Of a DNA stretch of 64,000 bases, positions 34,209-43,981 are shown one piece after another. The notes beneath the pieces were generated by a model that was not told the DNA's origin, ran no database searches, and saw only the letters and a program-made list of their open reading frames with translations. The stretch comes from Bacillus thermotolerans (GTDB lineage Bacteria > Bacillota > Bacilli > Bacillales > Domibacillaceae). A program made the position numbers and the translations under genes. The first letter of the stretch is position 1; every line of letters begins with the position of its first letter. The stretch is from assembly GCF_000812025.2 (NCBI RefSeq), contig NZ_JWJE02000001.1, positions 163,969-227,968 on the forward strand. Direction: 5' to 3'.

Positions 34209-34244
34209 AAAAGAATGTAAGGTTTTTCTTGCATTCTTTTTTTT
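34209..34244 (+). terminator. terminator after recG
   Basis: 13-bp stem 34209-34221/34228-34240 with one G-U pair and a 6-base loop, followed by a T-run to 34244. Its 3' arm contains the -35 element of the fapR promoter. Confidence 0.85.
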
Positions 34245-34257
34245 AAGCTCTTATACT
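34229..34257 (+). promoter_or_regulatory. sigma-A promoter of fapR-plsX-fabD-fabG
   Basis: TTGCAT (34229-34234), exact 17-base spacer, TATACT (34252-34257). Start would be near 34264, within the FapR operator. The -35 lies in the 3' arm of the recG terminator. Confidence 0.75.
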
Positions 34258-34261
34258 ACTG

Positions 34262-34279
34262 TTAGTACCTAGTCCTAAT
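34262..34279 (+). promoter_or_regulatory. FapR operator
   Basis: TTAGTACCTAGTCCTAAT agrees with the FapR consensus (TTAGTACCTRGTNYTAAT) known from the B. subtilis fap regulon. It covers the start point of the promoter just upstream, so FapR would block its own operon; malonyl-CoA or malonyl-ACP releases it. Confidence 0.92.
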
Positions 34280-34295
34280 ATCGGATGGTGTGAAT

Positions 34296-34880
34296 ATGAA
34301 ACGTACAAAGAAAGAAAGACAGCAGCTGCTGCAGGAAACGATCGGGGAAAACCCCTTCGTAACAGATGAGGACCTGGCAGAGCAGTTTGGAGTTAGCGTG
34401 CAGACAATCCGGCTCGACCGCATGGAATTGTCTATACCGGAGTTGCGTGAAAGAATTAAGCACGTGGCAAAAAGCAGGCTGACGGATGAGGTTCGGTCAT
34501 TGCCTATTGAAGAAGTAATCGGGGATGTCATTGATATTGAGTTAGACAGCAGTGCGATTTCTATATTTGATGTAAGAAAAGAGCACGTATTCGTCAGAAA
34601 CGGTATTGCCCGGGGCCATCACCTGTTTGCACAGGCGAACTCATTGGCTGTTGCCGTGATCAATGATGAGCTTGCTTTAACAGAACGGGCGACTATCCGC
34701 TTTACACGACCAGTCCGCGAGGGAGAAAGGGTAGTTGCAAAAGCGAAGGTAACAGAAGTCAATGCAAAAAAAGAGCGAACAAAGGTAGAAGTAAAGAGTT
34801 ATGTTGAAAAGGAACTCGTCTTCCGGGGTGACTTTATCATGTATCGTTCTAATATAAGAGCGGAGGGTGAAGCAGAATGA
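34296..34880 (+). CDS. fapR: transcription repressor FapR of lipid synthesis
   Basis: Represses fatty acid and phospholipid genes until malonyl-CoA binds. N-terminal DeoR-like helix-turn-helix (about 28-47, [19 protein letters not shown]), linker helix, and a hot-dog fold effector domain with [20 protein letters not shown] 34296 ([10 protein letters not shown]) is favoured over GTG 34290 two codons upstream by likeness to B. subtilis FapR. 194 residues. Overlaps plsX as ATGA. Confidence 0.96.
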   Translation: MKRTKKERQQLLQETIGENPFVTDEDLAEQFGVSVQTIRLDRMELSIPELRERIKHVAKSRLTDEVRSLPIEEVIGDVIDIELDSSAISIFDVRKEHVFVRNGIARGHHLFAQANSLAVAVINDELALTERATIRFTRPVREGERVVAKAKVTEVNAKKERTKVEVKSYVEKELVFRGDFIMYRSNIRAEGEAE

Positions 34881-35878
34881 AAGTAGCGGTAGACGCCATG
34901 GGAGGCGACCATGCCCCGAAAGAAATTATTTTAGGGGTAAATAAAGCACTGGCTGACATGCCGGATTTAGAAGTGCTGATTTACGGTGATCAAGAAAAGA
35001 TTGCTCCTTTGCTCGAAAAAAACAGCCGGGCGAAAATTATACATACAAATGAAAAGATTTTAGGGACAGATGAGCCGGTCCGGGCAGTAAGGAAGAAAAA
35101 GAAAGCCTCTATGGTTATGATGGCTCAGGCTGTCGCTGACGGAGAGGCAGATGCGTGTGTATCAGCAGGAAACACGGGTGCCCTTATGGCGGCCGGTCTG
35201 TTTGTTGTTGGCCGTATTCCTGGCATTCAAAGGCCTGCGCTGGCTCCAACTTTGCCGACTGTGGACGGAAGAGGCTTTGTTATGCTGGACTTGGGAGCGA
35301 ATGCGGATGCGAAGCCTGAGCATTTGCTGCAATATGCTCTAATGGGCTCAATTTATGCTGAAAAAGTAAGAGAAATTTCTGAGCCGCGTGTAGGACTTTT
35401 AAATATCGGCACAGAAGAGAAAAAGGGAAATGATTTAACGAAAGAAGCCTATCAGCTGCTCAAACAGCAGGAAAACATCCATTTTATCGGAAATGTAGAG
35501 GCGCGTGACTTGCTGAATGGGGTAGCTGATGTTGTAGTAACAGACGGCTTTACAGGAAACATGGTATTAAAAACAATTGAGGGAACAGCGCTTTCCGTTT
35601 TCTCTATGATGAAAGCGGCTCTTACCTCCTCAATGAAGGCTAAGCTTGGAGCCGGCCTTTTAAAGGGTGAGCTCTACCAGCTCAAAGAGAAGATGGATTA
35701 CACAGAATATGGAGGAGCTGGCCTTTTCGGATTGAAGGCCCCGGTGATCAAAGCCCATGGATCCTCCAACGCAACAGCCTTTTATAATGCATTGAAGCAG
35801 GCATATATGATGGCAGAAGCGGGTGTTGCCCGCAAAATTGCGGAATCGGCAAACGATATTGCTTTAGAAAAACAATAA
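34877..35878 (+). CDS. plsX: acyl-ACP:phosphate acyltransferase
   Basis: Makes acyl-phosphate from acyl-ACP for PlsY; also receives acyl-phosphate produced by FakA/FakB. N-terminus [17 protein letters not shown] is characteristic, with NTGALMAAG near residue 96. 333 residues. Start overlaps the fapR stop; 12 bases precede fabD. Regulated by the FapR operator upstream. Confidence 0.96.
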   Translation: MKVAVDAMGGDHAPKEIILGVNKALADMPDLEVLIYGDQEKIAPLLEKNSRAKIIHTNEKILGTDEPVRAVRKKKKASMVMMAQAVADGEADACVSAGNTGALMAAGLFVVGRIPGIQRPALAPTLPTVDGRGFVMLDLGANADAKPEHLLQYALMGSIYAEKVREISEPRVGLLNIGTEEKKGNDLTKEAYQLLKQQENIHFIGNVEARDLLNGVADVVVTDGFTGNMVLKTIEGTALSVFSMMKAALTSSMKAKLGAGLLKGELYQLKEKMDYTEYGGAGLFGLKAPVIKAHGSSNATAFYNALKQAYMMAEAGVARKIAESANDIALEKQ

Positions 35879-35890
35879 GGGGGAGAAAAA

Positions 35891-36841
35891 ATGGGGAAAG
35901 TAGCTTTCGTATTCCCGGGACAAGGGTCTCAAACGGTAGGCATGGGCAAGGCCTTGGCTGATGAATTTCAAGAGGTTAAAGAGCTGTTTGAAGCAGCAGA
36001 TGCTAAGCTTGGCTTCCCGTTAACCGATTTAATGTTTAACGGTCCAGATGAACAGCTCACCTTGACCATGCATGCTCAGCCAGCTATTCTGGCTGCGAGC
36101 ATAGCGGCCTTGAAGGTGTTTGAGAAAGAAGGAATCACTGCGGATTTTGCAGCGGGTCACAGCTTAGGCGAATATACGGCACTTACGGCTGCCAAGGCCA
36201 TGTCTTTTGAGGAAGCGGTATATGCTGTACATAAGCGAGGTCAGTTTATGGAACAGGCTGTTCCTGCCGGAGAAGGCACGATGGCAGCTGTGCTCGGTAT
36301 GAAGCGGGAGGAGCTGCAGCAGGTGACAGATGAAATCACCAATGCCGGTGATGTAGTGGGGCTTGCCAACTTGAACTGTCCTGGACAGATCGTCATCTCA
36401 GGAACGAAAGACGGAGTAAAAAAAGCAAGAGAAGCAGCGAAGGAAAAAGGAGCAAAACGAGTACTCCCGTTAAATGTGAGCGGTCCTTTCCACTCCCCGT
36501 TAATGGAGCCGGCATCGGACCAGCTTGAAGCTGTACTTAATGAAATAACTATTAATAACTGTGAGATTCCTGTGATTGCGAATGTGGATGCACAGCCGGT
36601 TACGCAGGCGGCGGATATCCGTAAGAAGCTCTTGCAGCAGCTATATTCTCCTGTCCTATGGGAAGACAGTGTGGAAACGTTAATTAATGAGGGTGTCGAC
36701 ACATTTATCGAGATTGGGCCAGGAAAAGTGCTGTCAGGCCTCATTAAAAAAGTGAATCGCCGGGTGAAAACATATGCTGTTCAAGACAGTGCCTCAATCC
36801 AGGAAGCAGTGAAGGCATTAAAAGAGGAGGCTGCACAATGA
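35891..36841 (+). CDS. fabD: malonyl-CoA:ACP transacylase
   Basis: Loads malonyl groups onto ACP for fatty acid elongation. Motif FPGQGSQ (8-14) and nucleophile S91 in [10 protein letters not shown]; the catalytic His is in SGPFHSPLM near residue 200. 316 residues. AAGGGGGAG precedes ATG 35891. Overlaps fabG as ATGA. Confidence 0.96.
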   Translation: MGKVAFVFPGQGSQTVGMGKALADEFQEVKELFEAADAKLGFPLTDLMFNGPDEQLTLTMHAQPAILAASIAALKVFEKEGITADFAAGHSLGEYTALTAAKAMSFEEAVYAVHKRGQFMEQAVPAGEGTMAAVLGMKREELQQVTDEITNAGDVVGLANLNCPGQIVISGTKDGVKKAREAAKEKGAKRVLPLNVSGPFHSPLMEPASDQLEAVLNEITINNCEIPVIANVDAQPVTQAADIRKKLLQQLYSPVLWEDSVETLINEGVDTFIEIGPGKVLSGLIKKVNRRVKTYAVQDSASIQEAVKALKEEAAQ

Positions 36842-37581
36842 AGCTAGAAGGAAAGACAGCGTTAGTTACGGGAGCATCCCGCGGGATTGGCCGCGCAGTA
36901 GCGCTTGAGCTTGCTAGAGAAGGAGCAAGGGTCATTGTTAACTACTCTGGCAGTGAAGAAAAAGCGAAGCAAGTAGTAGAAGACATCAAAGCAATTGGCC
37001 GCGAAGCGATAGCTGTAAAGTGTAACGTAGCGGACAGTGAAGAAGTAGCAGATATGTTCAAGCAAGCACTTGAAGCTTTTGGCAAGGTTGATATTCTTGT
37101 CAACAATGCGGGTATCACGCGCGATAATCTATTAATGCGTATGAAAGAAGAGGAATGGGATGCCGTTATCAATACGAATTTAAAAGGCGTCTTCCTTTGT
37201 ACTAAAACGGCGACACGTCCAATGATGAAGCAGCGCAGCGGAAGAATCATTAATATTGCTTCCGTAGTAGGAGTAAGCGGAAACCCAGGACAGGCTAACT
37301 ATGTCGCTGCTAAAGCCGGCGTGATTGGGCTGACAAAAACGACAGCGAAAGAGCTCGCTCCTCGGGGCATCACTGTCAATGCGCTGGCACCTGGGTTTAT
37401 TACGACTGATATGACCGATGCACTGCCGGAAGAGAACAAAGAGGCACTGCTAAGTCAAATTCCTCTTGGCCGTTTAGGAGATCCTGAAGACATCGCTAAA
37501 GCAGCTGCATTTCTTGCTTCGGATGATGCTGGCTATATCACAGGTCAGACCATCCATGTAAATGGCGGCATGGTGATGTAA
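36838..37581 (+). CDS. fabG: 3-oxoacyl-ACP reductase
   Basis: NADPH-dependent short-chain dehydrogenase for the first reduction of fatty acid elongation. TGASRGIG at 11-18 and catalytic S142, Y155, K159. 247 residues. It begins within the fabD stop and is the last gene before acpP. Confidence 0.96.
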   Translation: MKLEGKTALVTGASRGIGRAVALELAREGARVIVNYSGSEEKAKQVVEDIKAIGREAIAVKCNVADSEEVADMFKQALEAFGKVDILVNNAGITRDNLLMRMKEEEWDAVINTNLKGVFLCTKTATRPMMKQRSGRIINIASVVGVSGNPGQANYVAAKAGVIGLTKTTAKELAPRGITVNALAPGFITTDMTDALPEENKEALLSQIPLGRLGDPEDIAKAAAFLASDDAGYITGQTIHVNGGMVM

Positions 37582-37590
37582 TAAAACTTA

Positions 37591-37619
37591 TTTTATCTTC
37601 ATTCAAAATCGTCTATAAT
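37591..37619 (+). promoter_or_regulatory. possible extra promoter for acpP
   Basis: Perfect TATAAT (37614-37619), 17-base spacer, poor -35 TTTTAT. acpP is needed in excess over other fab products, so a private promoter is plausible. Confidence 0.35.
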
Positions 37620-37642
37620 GACTTGAGGGGAGGTGAACGATA

Positions 37643-37876
37643 ATGGCAGAAGTACTAGATCGCGTAACAAAGATTATTGTCGACCGTCTTGGAGTGGAAG
37701 AATCCCAAGTAACTCTTGAAGCTTCTTTTAAAGAAGATCTTGGAGCTGATTCTCTTGACGTAGTTGAGCTTGTAATGGAATTGGAAGATGAATTTGATAT
37801 GGAAATTTCTGACGACGATGCAGAGAAAATCGCAACAGTGGGTGACGCTGTGGATTACATAAATAGCAAGCAGTAA
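37643..37876 (+). CDS. acpP: acyl carrier protein
   Basis: Carries growing acyl chains on phosphopantetheine at S37 within [10 protein letters not shown]. 77 residues, acidic. ATG 37643 follows GGGGAGGTG, one of the strongest ribosome sites of the window, fitting an abundant protein. Receives malonyl groups from FabD and supplies PlsX. Called acpA in B. subtilis. Confidence 0.97.
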   Translation: MAEVLDRVTKIIVDRLGVEESQVTLEASFKEDLGADSLDVVELVMELEDEFDMEISDDDAEKIATVGDAVDYINSKQ

Positions 37877-37890
37877 TCGTTGGAAAGCTG

Positions 37891-37917
37891 GAAGCTCCGT
37901 TTTGTAAACGGAGCTTC
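37891..37917. repeat. palindromic hairpin after acpP
   Basis: 12-bp perfect arms 37891-37902/37906-37917 around a 3-base loop. The core AAGCTCCGTTT...AAACGGAGCTT recurs in the longer palindrome at 37960. No T-run follows, so it is at most a weak terminator. Confidence 0.75.
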
Positions 37918-37959
37918 ACACTGTTGACAAGCATTCACCATCCTTGATGAGCGATTGTT

Positions 37960-38008
37960 GTCTACAAACTAAAGCTCCGTTTCATAAACGGAGCTTTAGT
38001 TTGTAGAC
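37960..38008. repeat. 23-bp perfect palindrome before rnc
   Basis: Arms 37960-37982 and 37986-38008 are perfect complements with only a 3-base loop; no T-run follows. It shares its inner 11 bases with the hairpin at 37891-37917. In RNA it would be an uninterrupted double helix of two turns, located 105 bases before rnc. Together the two account for most of the 237-base acpP-rnc gap. Confidence 0.85.
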
Positions 38009-38042
38009 AGGTATATGAGAACCCTTTATAATAGGCTGTTTT

Positions 38043-38071
38043 TTGCGATTTTATCCAATTTGGACTACACT
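38043..38071 (+). promoter_or_regulatory. candidate promoter for rnc-smc
   Basis: TTGCGA (38043-38048), 17-base spacer, TACACT (38066-38071), 42 bases before the rnc start. Confidence 0.5.
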
Positions 38072-38113
38072 GCTTGTGTGGATATAAATTAGTTTGATAG
38101 CGGAGGAAATTCC

Positions 38114-38854
38114 ATGAAAAAACCACATAGAGAACACAAAAAACATGTTAATAAAAGAGATCAGCTCTTTAAACAGCTGCAATCTGAGCTGGACATTCAG
38201 TTTCAAAACGAAAAACTTCTAAAAAATGCTTTTACACATTCATCCTATGTGAATGAGCATCGAAAAAAACCTTATGAAGACAATGAGCGGCTGGAATTCT
38301 TAGGAGATGCTGTGCTCGAGCTCACTGTTTCTCATTACCTGTATAAGAAGTATCCGCTTATGTCAGAGGGAGATTTGACGAAATTAAGAGCAGCAGTTGT
38401 TTGCGAGCCATCCCTTGTTACATTTGCTAACGAGCTGAACTTTGGCCAATATGTACTTCTCGGCAAAGGAGAAGAATTGACTGGAGGGCGCATGAGACCC
38501 GCTTTGTTGGCAGATGTCTTCGAAGCATTTGTGGGTGCCTTATTCTTAGACCAGGAAATGGAAGCCGTTCTCTCATTTCTTGAAAAAGTTGTTTTCCCGA
38601 AAATTGATTCCGGTGCTTTTTCTCATATGATGGATTATAAAAGTCAGCTGCAGGAGTACGTACAGCGACAAACGAAAGGTTTATTGGAGTATGATATTTT
38701 GCAGGAGAAAGGACCGGCCCATAGCAAGGAGTTCATTTCCCAAGTATCTCTTAATGGAGAAGTATTAGGAAAGGGAAAAGGAAAATCTAAAAAAGAAGCA
38801 GAACAGCTCGCCGCTCAAATGGCATTAGCAGCATTGAAACAACATAATGAATAA
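38114..38854 (+). CDS. rnc: ribonuclease III
   Basis: Cuts double-stranded RNA in rRNA precursors and regulatory RNA pairs. Catalytic signature [13 protein letters not shown] at 58-70 (E61, D65), second acidic pair near D137/E140, and a double-strand RNA-binding domain at about 174-243. 246 residues with a lysine/histidine-rich first 15. ATG 38114 follows CGGAGGA. 17 bases precede smc. Confidence 0.96.
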   Translation: MKKPHREHKKHVNKRDQLFKQLQSELDIQFQNEKLLKNAFTHSSYVNEHRKKPYEDNERLEFLGDAVLELTVSHYLYKKYPLMSEGDLTKLRAAVVCEPSLVTFANELNFGQYVLLGKGEELTGGRMRPALLADVFEAFVGALFLDQEMEAVLSFLEKVVFPKIDSGAFSHMMDYKSQLQEYVQRQTKGLLEYDILQEKGPAHSKEFISQVSLNGEVLGKGKGKSKKEAEQLAAQMALAALKQHNE

Positions 38855-38871
38855 AAGGCAGGGGAAGGCAC

Positions 38872-41800
38872 ATGTTCCTGAAACAGTTAGAAGTTGCGGG
38901 CTTTAAGTCGTTTGCAGATCGGGTGTCGATAGAATTTATTGATGGAATTACGGCTGTAGTTGGCCCTAACGGTTCGGGAAAGAGCAATATTACAGACGCA
39001 ATCCGCTGGGTACTTGGTGAGCAGTCAGCTAAAAGCCTGCGCGGCGGCAAAATGGAGGATGTTATTTTCGCTGGCAGTGACAGCCGGAAGCCTGTGAATG
39101 TGGCAGAAGTCACATTGACGCTTAACAACGAAGCTCATACGCTCCCCATTGATTTCCATGAAGTCAATATAACAAGAAGAGTGTACCGGTCAGGTGACAG
39201 CGAATACTTCATTAATAAACGAGCCTGCCGATTAAAGGACATTGTCGATTTATTTATGGATTCAGGGCTTGGCAAAGAAGCCTTCTCCATTATCGGTCAA
39301 GGAAAGGTGGAGGAGATTTTAAACAGCAAGCCGGAGGACCGCCGTGCCATCTTCGAAGAGGCGGCTGGCGTGTTAAAGTACAAGACTCGTAAGAAGAGAG
39401 CGGAACGAAAGCTTGATGAGACACAGGAAAATCTGCTGCGTGTTCAGGATATTTTGCATGAGCTGGAGGGCCAGCTGGAGCCTTTGCGAATGCAAGCGTC
39501 CATTGCCCGGGATTATATTGACAAGAAAGAAGAAATGACGAACTACGATATTGCCGTTCTCGTATACGAAATTGAAGAGCTTCATGAGGCCTGGGAGAAG
39601 GTCAAGGCTGACTATCAGCAGCATGAAACAGAAGCCGCCAACCTGGCCTCCGTTCTCCAAAGAAAAGAAGCGGAGACAGAAAAGCTTCGCCGCCAGATCC
39701 ATGCGATGGATGAATCAGTAAATGATCTTCAGGCTGCTTTATTAACGGTAAGTGAGGAGCTTGAGAAGCTGGAGGGACGCCGGCAGGTCCTTGAAGAGCG
39801 AAAGAAGCATGCGAACCAAAATAAAGATCAGCTTGCGGATAACTTATCGGAGACGAAGGAAAGAATGCGTCTTTTGTCTGAACAAGCGAAGGCAAGAAGA
39901 GAAAAGCTGGCAGCTGATCAGGCAGAGAAAGAAAAGTGGGAAGAACAGCTAGCTGTGAAACAGAAGGAGCTTGCGAGTCTTTCAGGGAATCTGGAAGATG
40001 CGATCGAGTCGCTGAAAGCCGATTATATTGAGATGCTGAACGCCCAGGCATCCGCTAAAAATGAAAAGCAATACGTTCAGCAGCAGCTCGAGCAGATTGT
40101 CAGCAAGAGAGCGCGCCTGGAATCAGCGAATCAGAAGCAAGTGGCTGAGAGGCAGGAAGCAGAGGCAAGAGGACAAGCCTTAAAGCAAGCTTTAGAGCTA
40201 GAGCAGAAGCGCTTGGCTGACCATGCTGCTGCTTTAAAGCAGGAGCTGGAAATGCTTGAGAAGATGAAATCGAACTATGCGTCTCAGGAGTCACGGCTGT
40301 ATAAGGCCTACCAGCTTCTGCAAGATGCAAAATCAAGAAAAGGCATGCTCGAGTCTTTAGAGGAAGATTATTCAGGCTTTTTTCAAGGAGTAAAGGAAAT
40401 CCTGAAAGCAAGAGGGCAAGCGCTTCAAGGAATTGAAGGAGCTGTTGCCGAAGTGATTGAGGTGCCGAAAGAATACGAATCGGCGATTGAGATTGCACTT
40501 GGAAGCAGTATGCAGCACGTTATTGTCTCAGATGAACAAGCAGCCCGACAGGCTATTCAGTATTTAAAGAAGCATAAATTTGGACGGGCAACGTTTCTGC
40601 CTCTGACCTCTATGAAAGGTAAAGTTTTTCCTGCTTCCTTGTATGCATCGCTAAAAAATGAACGCAATTTTATTGGTATTGCTTCAGAGCTGATCCGCTT
40701 TCCCGATAAATACAGTCCCGCTATTACCCAGCTGCTTGGGCAGACGGTTGTTGCTTCTGACTTGGAAGGTGCCGGTGCTTTAGCGAAATTGTTAAATTAC
40801 CGCTATCGCATTGTGACACTTGAAGGGGATGTTGTTAACCCGGGAGGCTCCATGACAGGAGGGGCGATGAAGCAAAAGGGACATTCGTTCATCAGCCGGA
40901 AGAATGAATTGGAATCTTTAAGGGATAAGCTCGCGGTCATGGAAGCGAAAACGGAAACGGCTGAGCGGGAAGTCCGGAAGCTGAAGGAGAACATTGCGAT
41001 GAAAGAGGCTCTTGTTCAAAAGCTTCGCGGCGAGGCAGAGGAAATCAGGGAGAAGGAACAAGAATGCAAAAGCAGCTGGCTGGAATGGCAGTTTGCTTTT
41101 CAGTCAGTCAATAATCAGCTTGCTATCTATGATGCTGAGAAGAACGAATTCGCGGAAGAGAAGCTTCGTCTTGAGAAGCGGCTTACTGAGCTTAACGACC
41201 GGTTGCAAAGGAGCCGTAAAGAGATAGAGGCTGCTGATGCAGAGATTAAACAGTTAACAGAGAAAAAGACGAAGGAAAGCTCAATACGGGAAGAGCTCGT
41301 TCAGTCGGTCAGTGAATTGAAATCTCGGCTTGCCGTTAAGAAGGAGCAGCTGGCTTCAGGGAATGAGCGTCTGCAGCAGGTGCTCGGGGAGCTGAAGGAG
41401 GCTGAAAAAAGGTACCAGCAATGGACGGAGGACTTTCATTGGCTTCAATCGGAAATGTCCGCCAGCTGCAAGGGAGAGGAAGAGTTGGAGGAAGCTATCC
41501 GCACGAAGCGCAAAGATAAGGAAGAAACGGCTAAGCAGATTACAGAGCGCCGGAAGGAACGGACAGAGAAGCTAAACCTGCTAGAAGAAAACGAGAAAGA
41601 GCTTAAAGAGGTTAAGCGCCTTCACAAAGCAATGACAGAGGCGATTCAGGAGGAAGAAATCAAGATGAATCGCCTGGATGTAGAGCTTGAGAATCGCTTG
41701 GAGCAGCTAAGGAAGGAATATATGCTGAGTTACGAGGCAGCTAAAGCTAATTATCCTCTTTCTTCCTCCATTGAAGAAGCGAGGAAGAAGCTGCGTTTAA

Positions 41801-42438
41801 TTAAGCTGTCGATTGAGGAGCTTGGAAACGTCAATCTTGGAGCAATTGAAGAATATGAACGGGTATCTGACCGATACGCTTTTCTTGAGGAACAGCGAGC
41901 CGACCTGCAAGAAGCAAAGGATACGCTCTTCCAGGTGATTGAGGAAATGGACGAGGAAATGACAAGAAGGTTTAAGGAAACGTTCGAAGCGATCCGTGCT
42001 GAGTTTCTTCCTGTATTTCAGGCGCTGTTTGGCGGCGGGCGGGCAGAGCTAACGTTAACAGATTCAGAGGATTTGCTGAATACAGGCGTGGATATTGTCG
42101 CACAGCCGCCAGGGAAGAAGCTCCAAAACCTCAGCCTGCTGTCAGGAGGAGAACGAGCATTAACGGCGATCGCTCTGCTGTTTGCTATTTTAAAAGTGCG
42201 TCCTGTTCCTTTCTGCATTCTCGATGAGGTAGAGGCTGCCCTTGATGAAGCCAATATCGTCCGGTTCAGCCAGTACTTAAAACAGTTCAGCCAGGATACC
42301 CAGTTCATCGTCATTACACACAGGAAAGGCACAATGGAACAGGCTGATGTTCTTTACGGCGTCACTATGCAGGAATCAGGCGTCTCCGCGCTTGTCTCGG
42401 TTAAAATAGACGAGAGAAAAGCGGAAGCACCCGTCTGA
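38872..42438 (+). CDS. smc: chromosome condensation protein SMC
   Basis: ATPase that with ScpA and ScpB organises the chromosome. 1188 residues: Walker A GPNGSGKSNI at 31-40, coiled-coil arm (about 170-500), hinge (about 510-680, GSMTGGAMKQK near 660), return coiled coil (about 690-1020), and the C-terminal head with signature LSGGERALT beginning at 1090 and DEVEAALDEAN. Follows rnc as in B. subtilis. Confidence 0.97.
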   Translation: MFLKQLEVAGFKSFADRVSIEFIDGITAVVGPNGSGKSNITDAIRWVLGEQSAKSLRGGKMEDVIFAGSDSRKPVNVAEVTLTLNNEAHTLPIDFHEVNITRRVYRSGDSEYFINKRACRLKDIVDLFMDSGLGKEAFSIIGQGKVEEILNSKPEDRRAIFEEAAGVLKYKTRKKRAERKLDETQENLLRVQDILHELEGQLEPLRMQASIARDYIDKKEEMTNYDIAVLVYEIEELHEAWEKVKADYQQHETEAANLASVLQRKEAETEKLRRQIHAMDESVNDLQAALLTVSEELEKLEGRRQVLEERKKHANQNKDQLADNLSETKERMRLLSEQAKARREKLAADQAEKEKWEEQLAVKQKELASLSGNLEDAIESLKADYIEMLNAQASAKNEKQYVQQQLEQIVSKRARLESANQKQVAERQEAEARGQALKQALELEQKRLADHAAALKQELEMLEKMKSNYASQESRLYKAYQLLQDAKSRKGMLESLEEDYSGFFQGVKEILKARGQALQGIEGAVAEVIEVPKEYESAIEIALGSSMQHVIVSDEQAARQAIQYLKKHKFGRATFLPLTSMKGKVFPASLYASLKNERNFIGIASELIRFPDKYSPAITQLLGQTVVASDLEGAGALAKLLNYRYRIVTLEGDVVNPGGSMTGGAMKQKGHSFISRKNELESLRDKLAVMEAKTETAEREVRKLKENIAMKEALVQKLRGEAEEIREKEQECKSSWLEWQFAFQSVNNQLAIYDAEKNEFAEEKLRLEKRLTELNDRLQRSRKEIEAADAEIKQLTEKKTKESSIREELVQSVSELKSRLAVKKEQLASGNERLQQVLGELKEAEKRYQQWTEDFHWLQSEMSASCKGEEELEEAIRTKRKDKEETAKQITERRKERTEKLNLLEENEKELKEVKRLHKAMTEAIQEEEIKMNRLDVELENRLEQLRKEYMLSYEAAKANYPLSSSIEEARKKLRLIKLSIEELGNVNLGAIEEYERVSDRYAFLEEQRADLQEAKDTLFQVIEEMDEEMTRRFKETFEAIRAEFLPVFQALFGGGRAELTLTDSEDLLNTGVDIVAQPPGKKLQNLSLLSGGERALTAIALLFAILKVRPVPFCILDEVEAALDEANIVRFSQYLKQFSQDTQFIVITHRKGTMEQADVLYGVTMQESGVSALVSVKIDERKAEAPV

Positions 42439-42530
42439 TTTAGAAACAGCCGGCTGTGGAAGCTGTATGATGAGAAAGCAGTAGTGCCTGCTTCATATAA
42501 AGCGAATATGTACTTGCAGGAGGAGAGAAA

Positions 42531-43544
42531 ATGGGATTTTTTAAGAAGTTAAAAGATAAACTTACAACATCAACCGATCAGGCTACAGAGAAATTTAAAA
42601 GCGGGCTGACCAAAACAAGAGACAATTTTTCCAATAAAGTAAATGACTTAGTAGCCCGTTACCGAAAAATCGACGAAGATTTCTTTGAAGAGCTGGAAGA
42701 AATTTTAATTGGAGCGGATGTCGGCTTTGACACCGTTATGGAGTTGATCGACGAGCTGAAACATGAAGTAAAACGCCGAAACACCAAGGACCCTGAAGAA
42801 GTTCGAGATATTATTACAGAGAAAATGGTAGAGATTTACCAGGGGGACGACGAAGCACCTAACGAACTGAATATGCAGGAAGGCGAATTAACCGTTATTC
42901 TTTTCGTCGGTGTAAATGGAGTAGGAAAAACAACGACGATCGGTAAAATGGCTCATCAGTTCAAGGAGGATGGCAAGAAAGTATTGCTGGCGGCTGGAGA
43001 CACGTTCCGAGCAGGAGCTATTGAACAGCTGGAGGTATGGGGGGAGCGCACCGGCGTAGATGTTATCAAGCAGGCGGAAGGGTCGGATCCAGCCGCTGTT
43101 ATGTACGATGCGATCCGTGCTGCCAAATCGAGACAGGCCGACGTGCTGCTGTGTGATACAGCGGGTCGCCTTCAAAATAAGGTAAACCTGATGAAGGAAC
43201 TGGAGAAAGTCAAGCGGGTAATTGAAAGAGAAATACCAGGAGCTCCGCATGAGGTGCTCATTGTATTGGATGCCACAACTGGCCAAAATGCGATGATTCA
43301 AGCGAAAACCTTCAAGGAAGCAACCGATGTAACGGGGATCGTTTTAACGAAGCTGGATGGAACCGCTAAGGGAGGAATCGTGCTAGCCATTCGCCATGAG
43401 CTTGATATTCCGGTGAAGTTCGTAGGCCTCGGTGAAAAGGTCGACGACTTGCAGCCATTTAACGCCGAACAATACGTATACGGGCTATTTGCTTCCGCTT
43501 TTGAAGAAAAAGAAGATGATGAGAGCGAAAGCGAGGACGAGTAA
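42531..43544 (+). CDS. ftsY: signal recognition particle receptor FtsY
   Basis: Docking GTPase for SRP at the membrane. N-terminal basic/amphipathic helix ([11 protein letters not shown]), NG domain with G1 GVNGVGKTT (127-135) and DTAGR (209-213), TKLDG motif G4. 337 residues; the short N-domain without the long acidic A-region is normal for Bacillus. ATG 42531 follows CAGGAGGAG. The B. subtilis neighbour ylqB is not present. Confidence 0.96.
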   Translation: MGFFKKLKDKLTTSTDQATEKFKSGLTKTRDNFSNKVNDLVARYRKIDEDFFEELEEILIGADVGFDTVMELIDELKHEVKRRNTKDPEEVRDIITEKMVEIYQGDDEAPNELNMQEGELTVILFVGVNGVGKTTTIGKMAHQFKEDGKKVLLAAGDTFRAGAIEQLEVWGERTGVDVIKQAEGSDPAAVMYDAIRAAKSRQADVLLCDTAGRLQNKVNLMKELEKVKRVIEREIPGAPHEVLIVLDATTGQNAMIQAKTFKEATDVTGIVLTKLDGTAKGGIVLAIRHELDIPVKFVGLGEKVDDLQPFNAEQYVYGLFASAFEEKEDDESESEDE

Positions 43545-43584
43545 CCGACCACACGATTTCAGTCAAGTGCGTAAAGATATTTTC

Positions 43585-43613
43585 TTGACATATCCCCCGA
43601 AAATGAGTAAACT
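43585..43613 (+). promoter_or_regulatory. sigma-A promoter of ylxM-ffh
   Basis: Perfect TTGACA (43585-43590), 17-base spacer, TAAACT (43608-43613), 42 bases before ylxM. Confidence 0.75.
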
Positions 43614-43655
43614 AATTTAGTGTAAAGTGTTTTAACTTAACAAGGGGGGCTGTTT

Positions 43656-43970
43656 ATGCTGGAGAAAACAACAAGAATGAATTACCTGTATGATTTTTAT
43701 CATTCCTTGTTAACTGATAAACAGCGCAGTTATATGTCCTTGTACTACCTGGATGATTTCTCCCTTGGCGAGATCGCAGAGGAATATGAAGTAAGCCGTC
43801 AGGCGGTTTACGACAATATTAAGCGAACAGAAGCTATGCTGGAAGAGTATGAAAGCAAATTATCGCTATTTAAAAAATTTCAGGAGCGCAACCATTTATT
43901 GGAGCAATTAAAGAGGCTTGTTTCAGAGGATGGGCTCGCTTTAATTGACGCGCTTGAGAAATTAGATTAG
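43656..43970 (+). CDS. ylxM: YlxM family helix-turn-helix protein
   Basis: 104-residue UPF0122 protein, a putative SRP-associated or regulatory factor always paired with ffh. A sigma-factor region-4-like helix-turn-helix (about residues 32-56, [19 protein letters not shown]) suggests nucleic-acid binding; the streptococcal homologue has been reported to influence SRP GTPase activity. ATG 43656 follows AAGGGGGGC. 11 bases precede ffh. Confidence 0.9.
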   Translation: MLEKTTRMNYLYDFYHSLLTDKQRSYMSLYYLDDFSLGEIAEEYEVSRQAVYDNIKRTEAMLEEYESKLSLFKKFQERNHLLEQLKRLVSEDGLALIDALEKLD

Positions 43971-43981
43971 GAGGCGGCATT

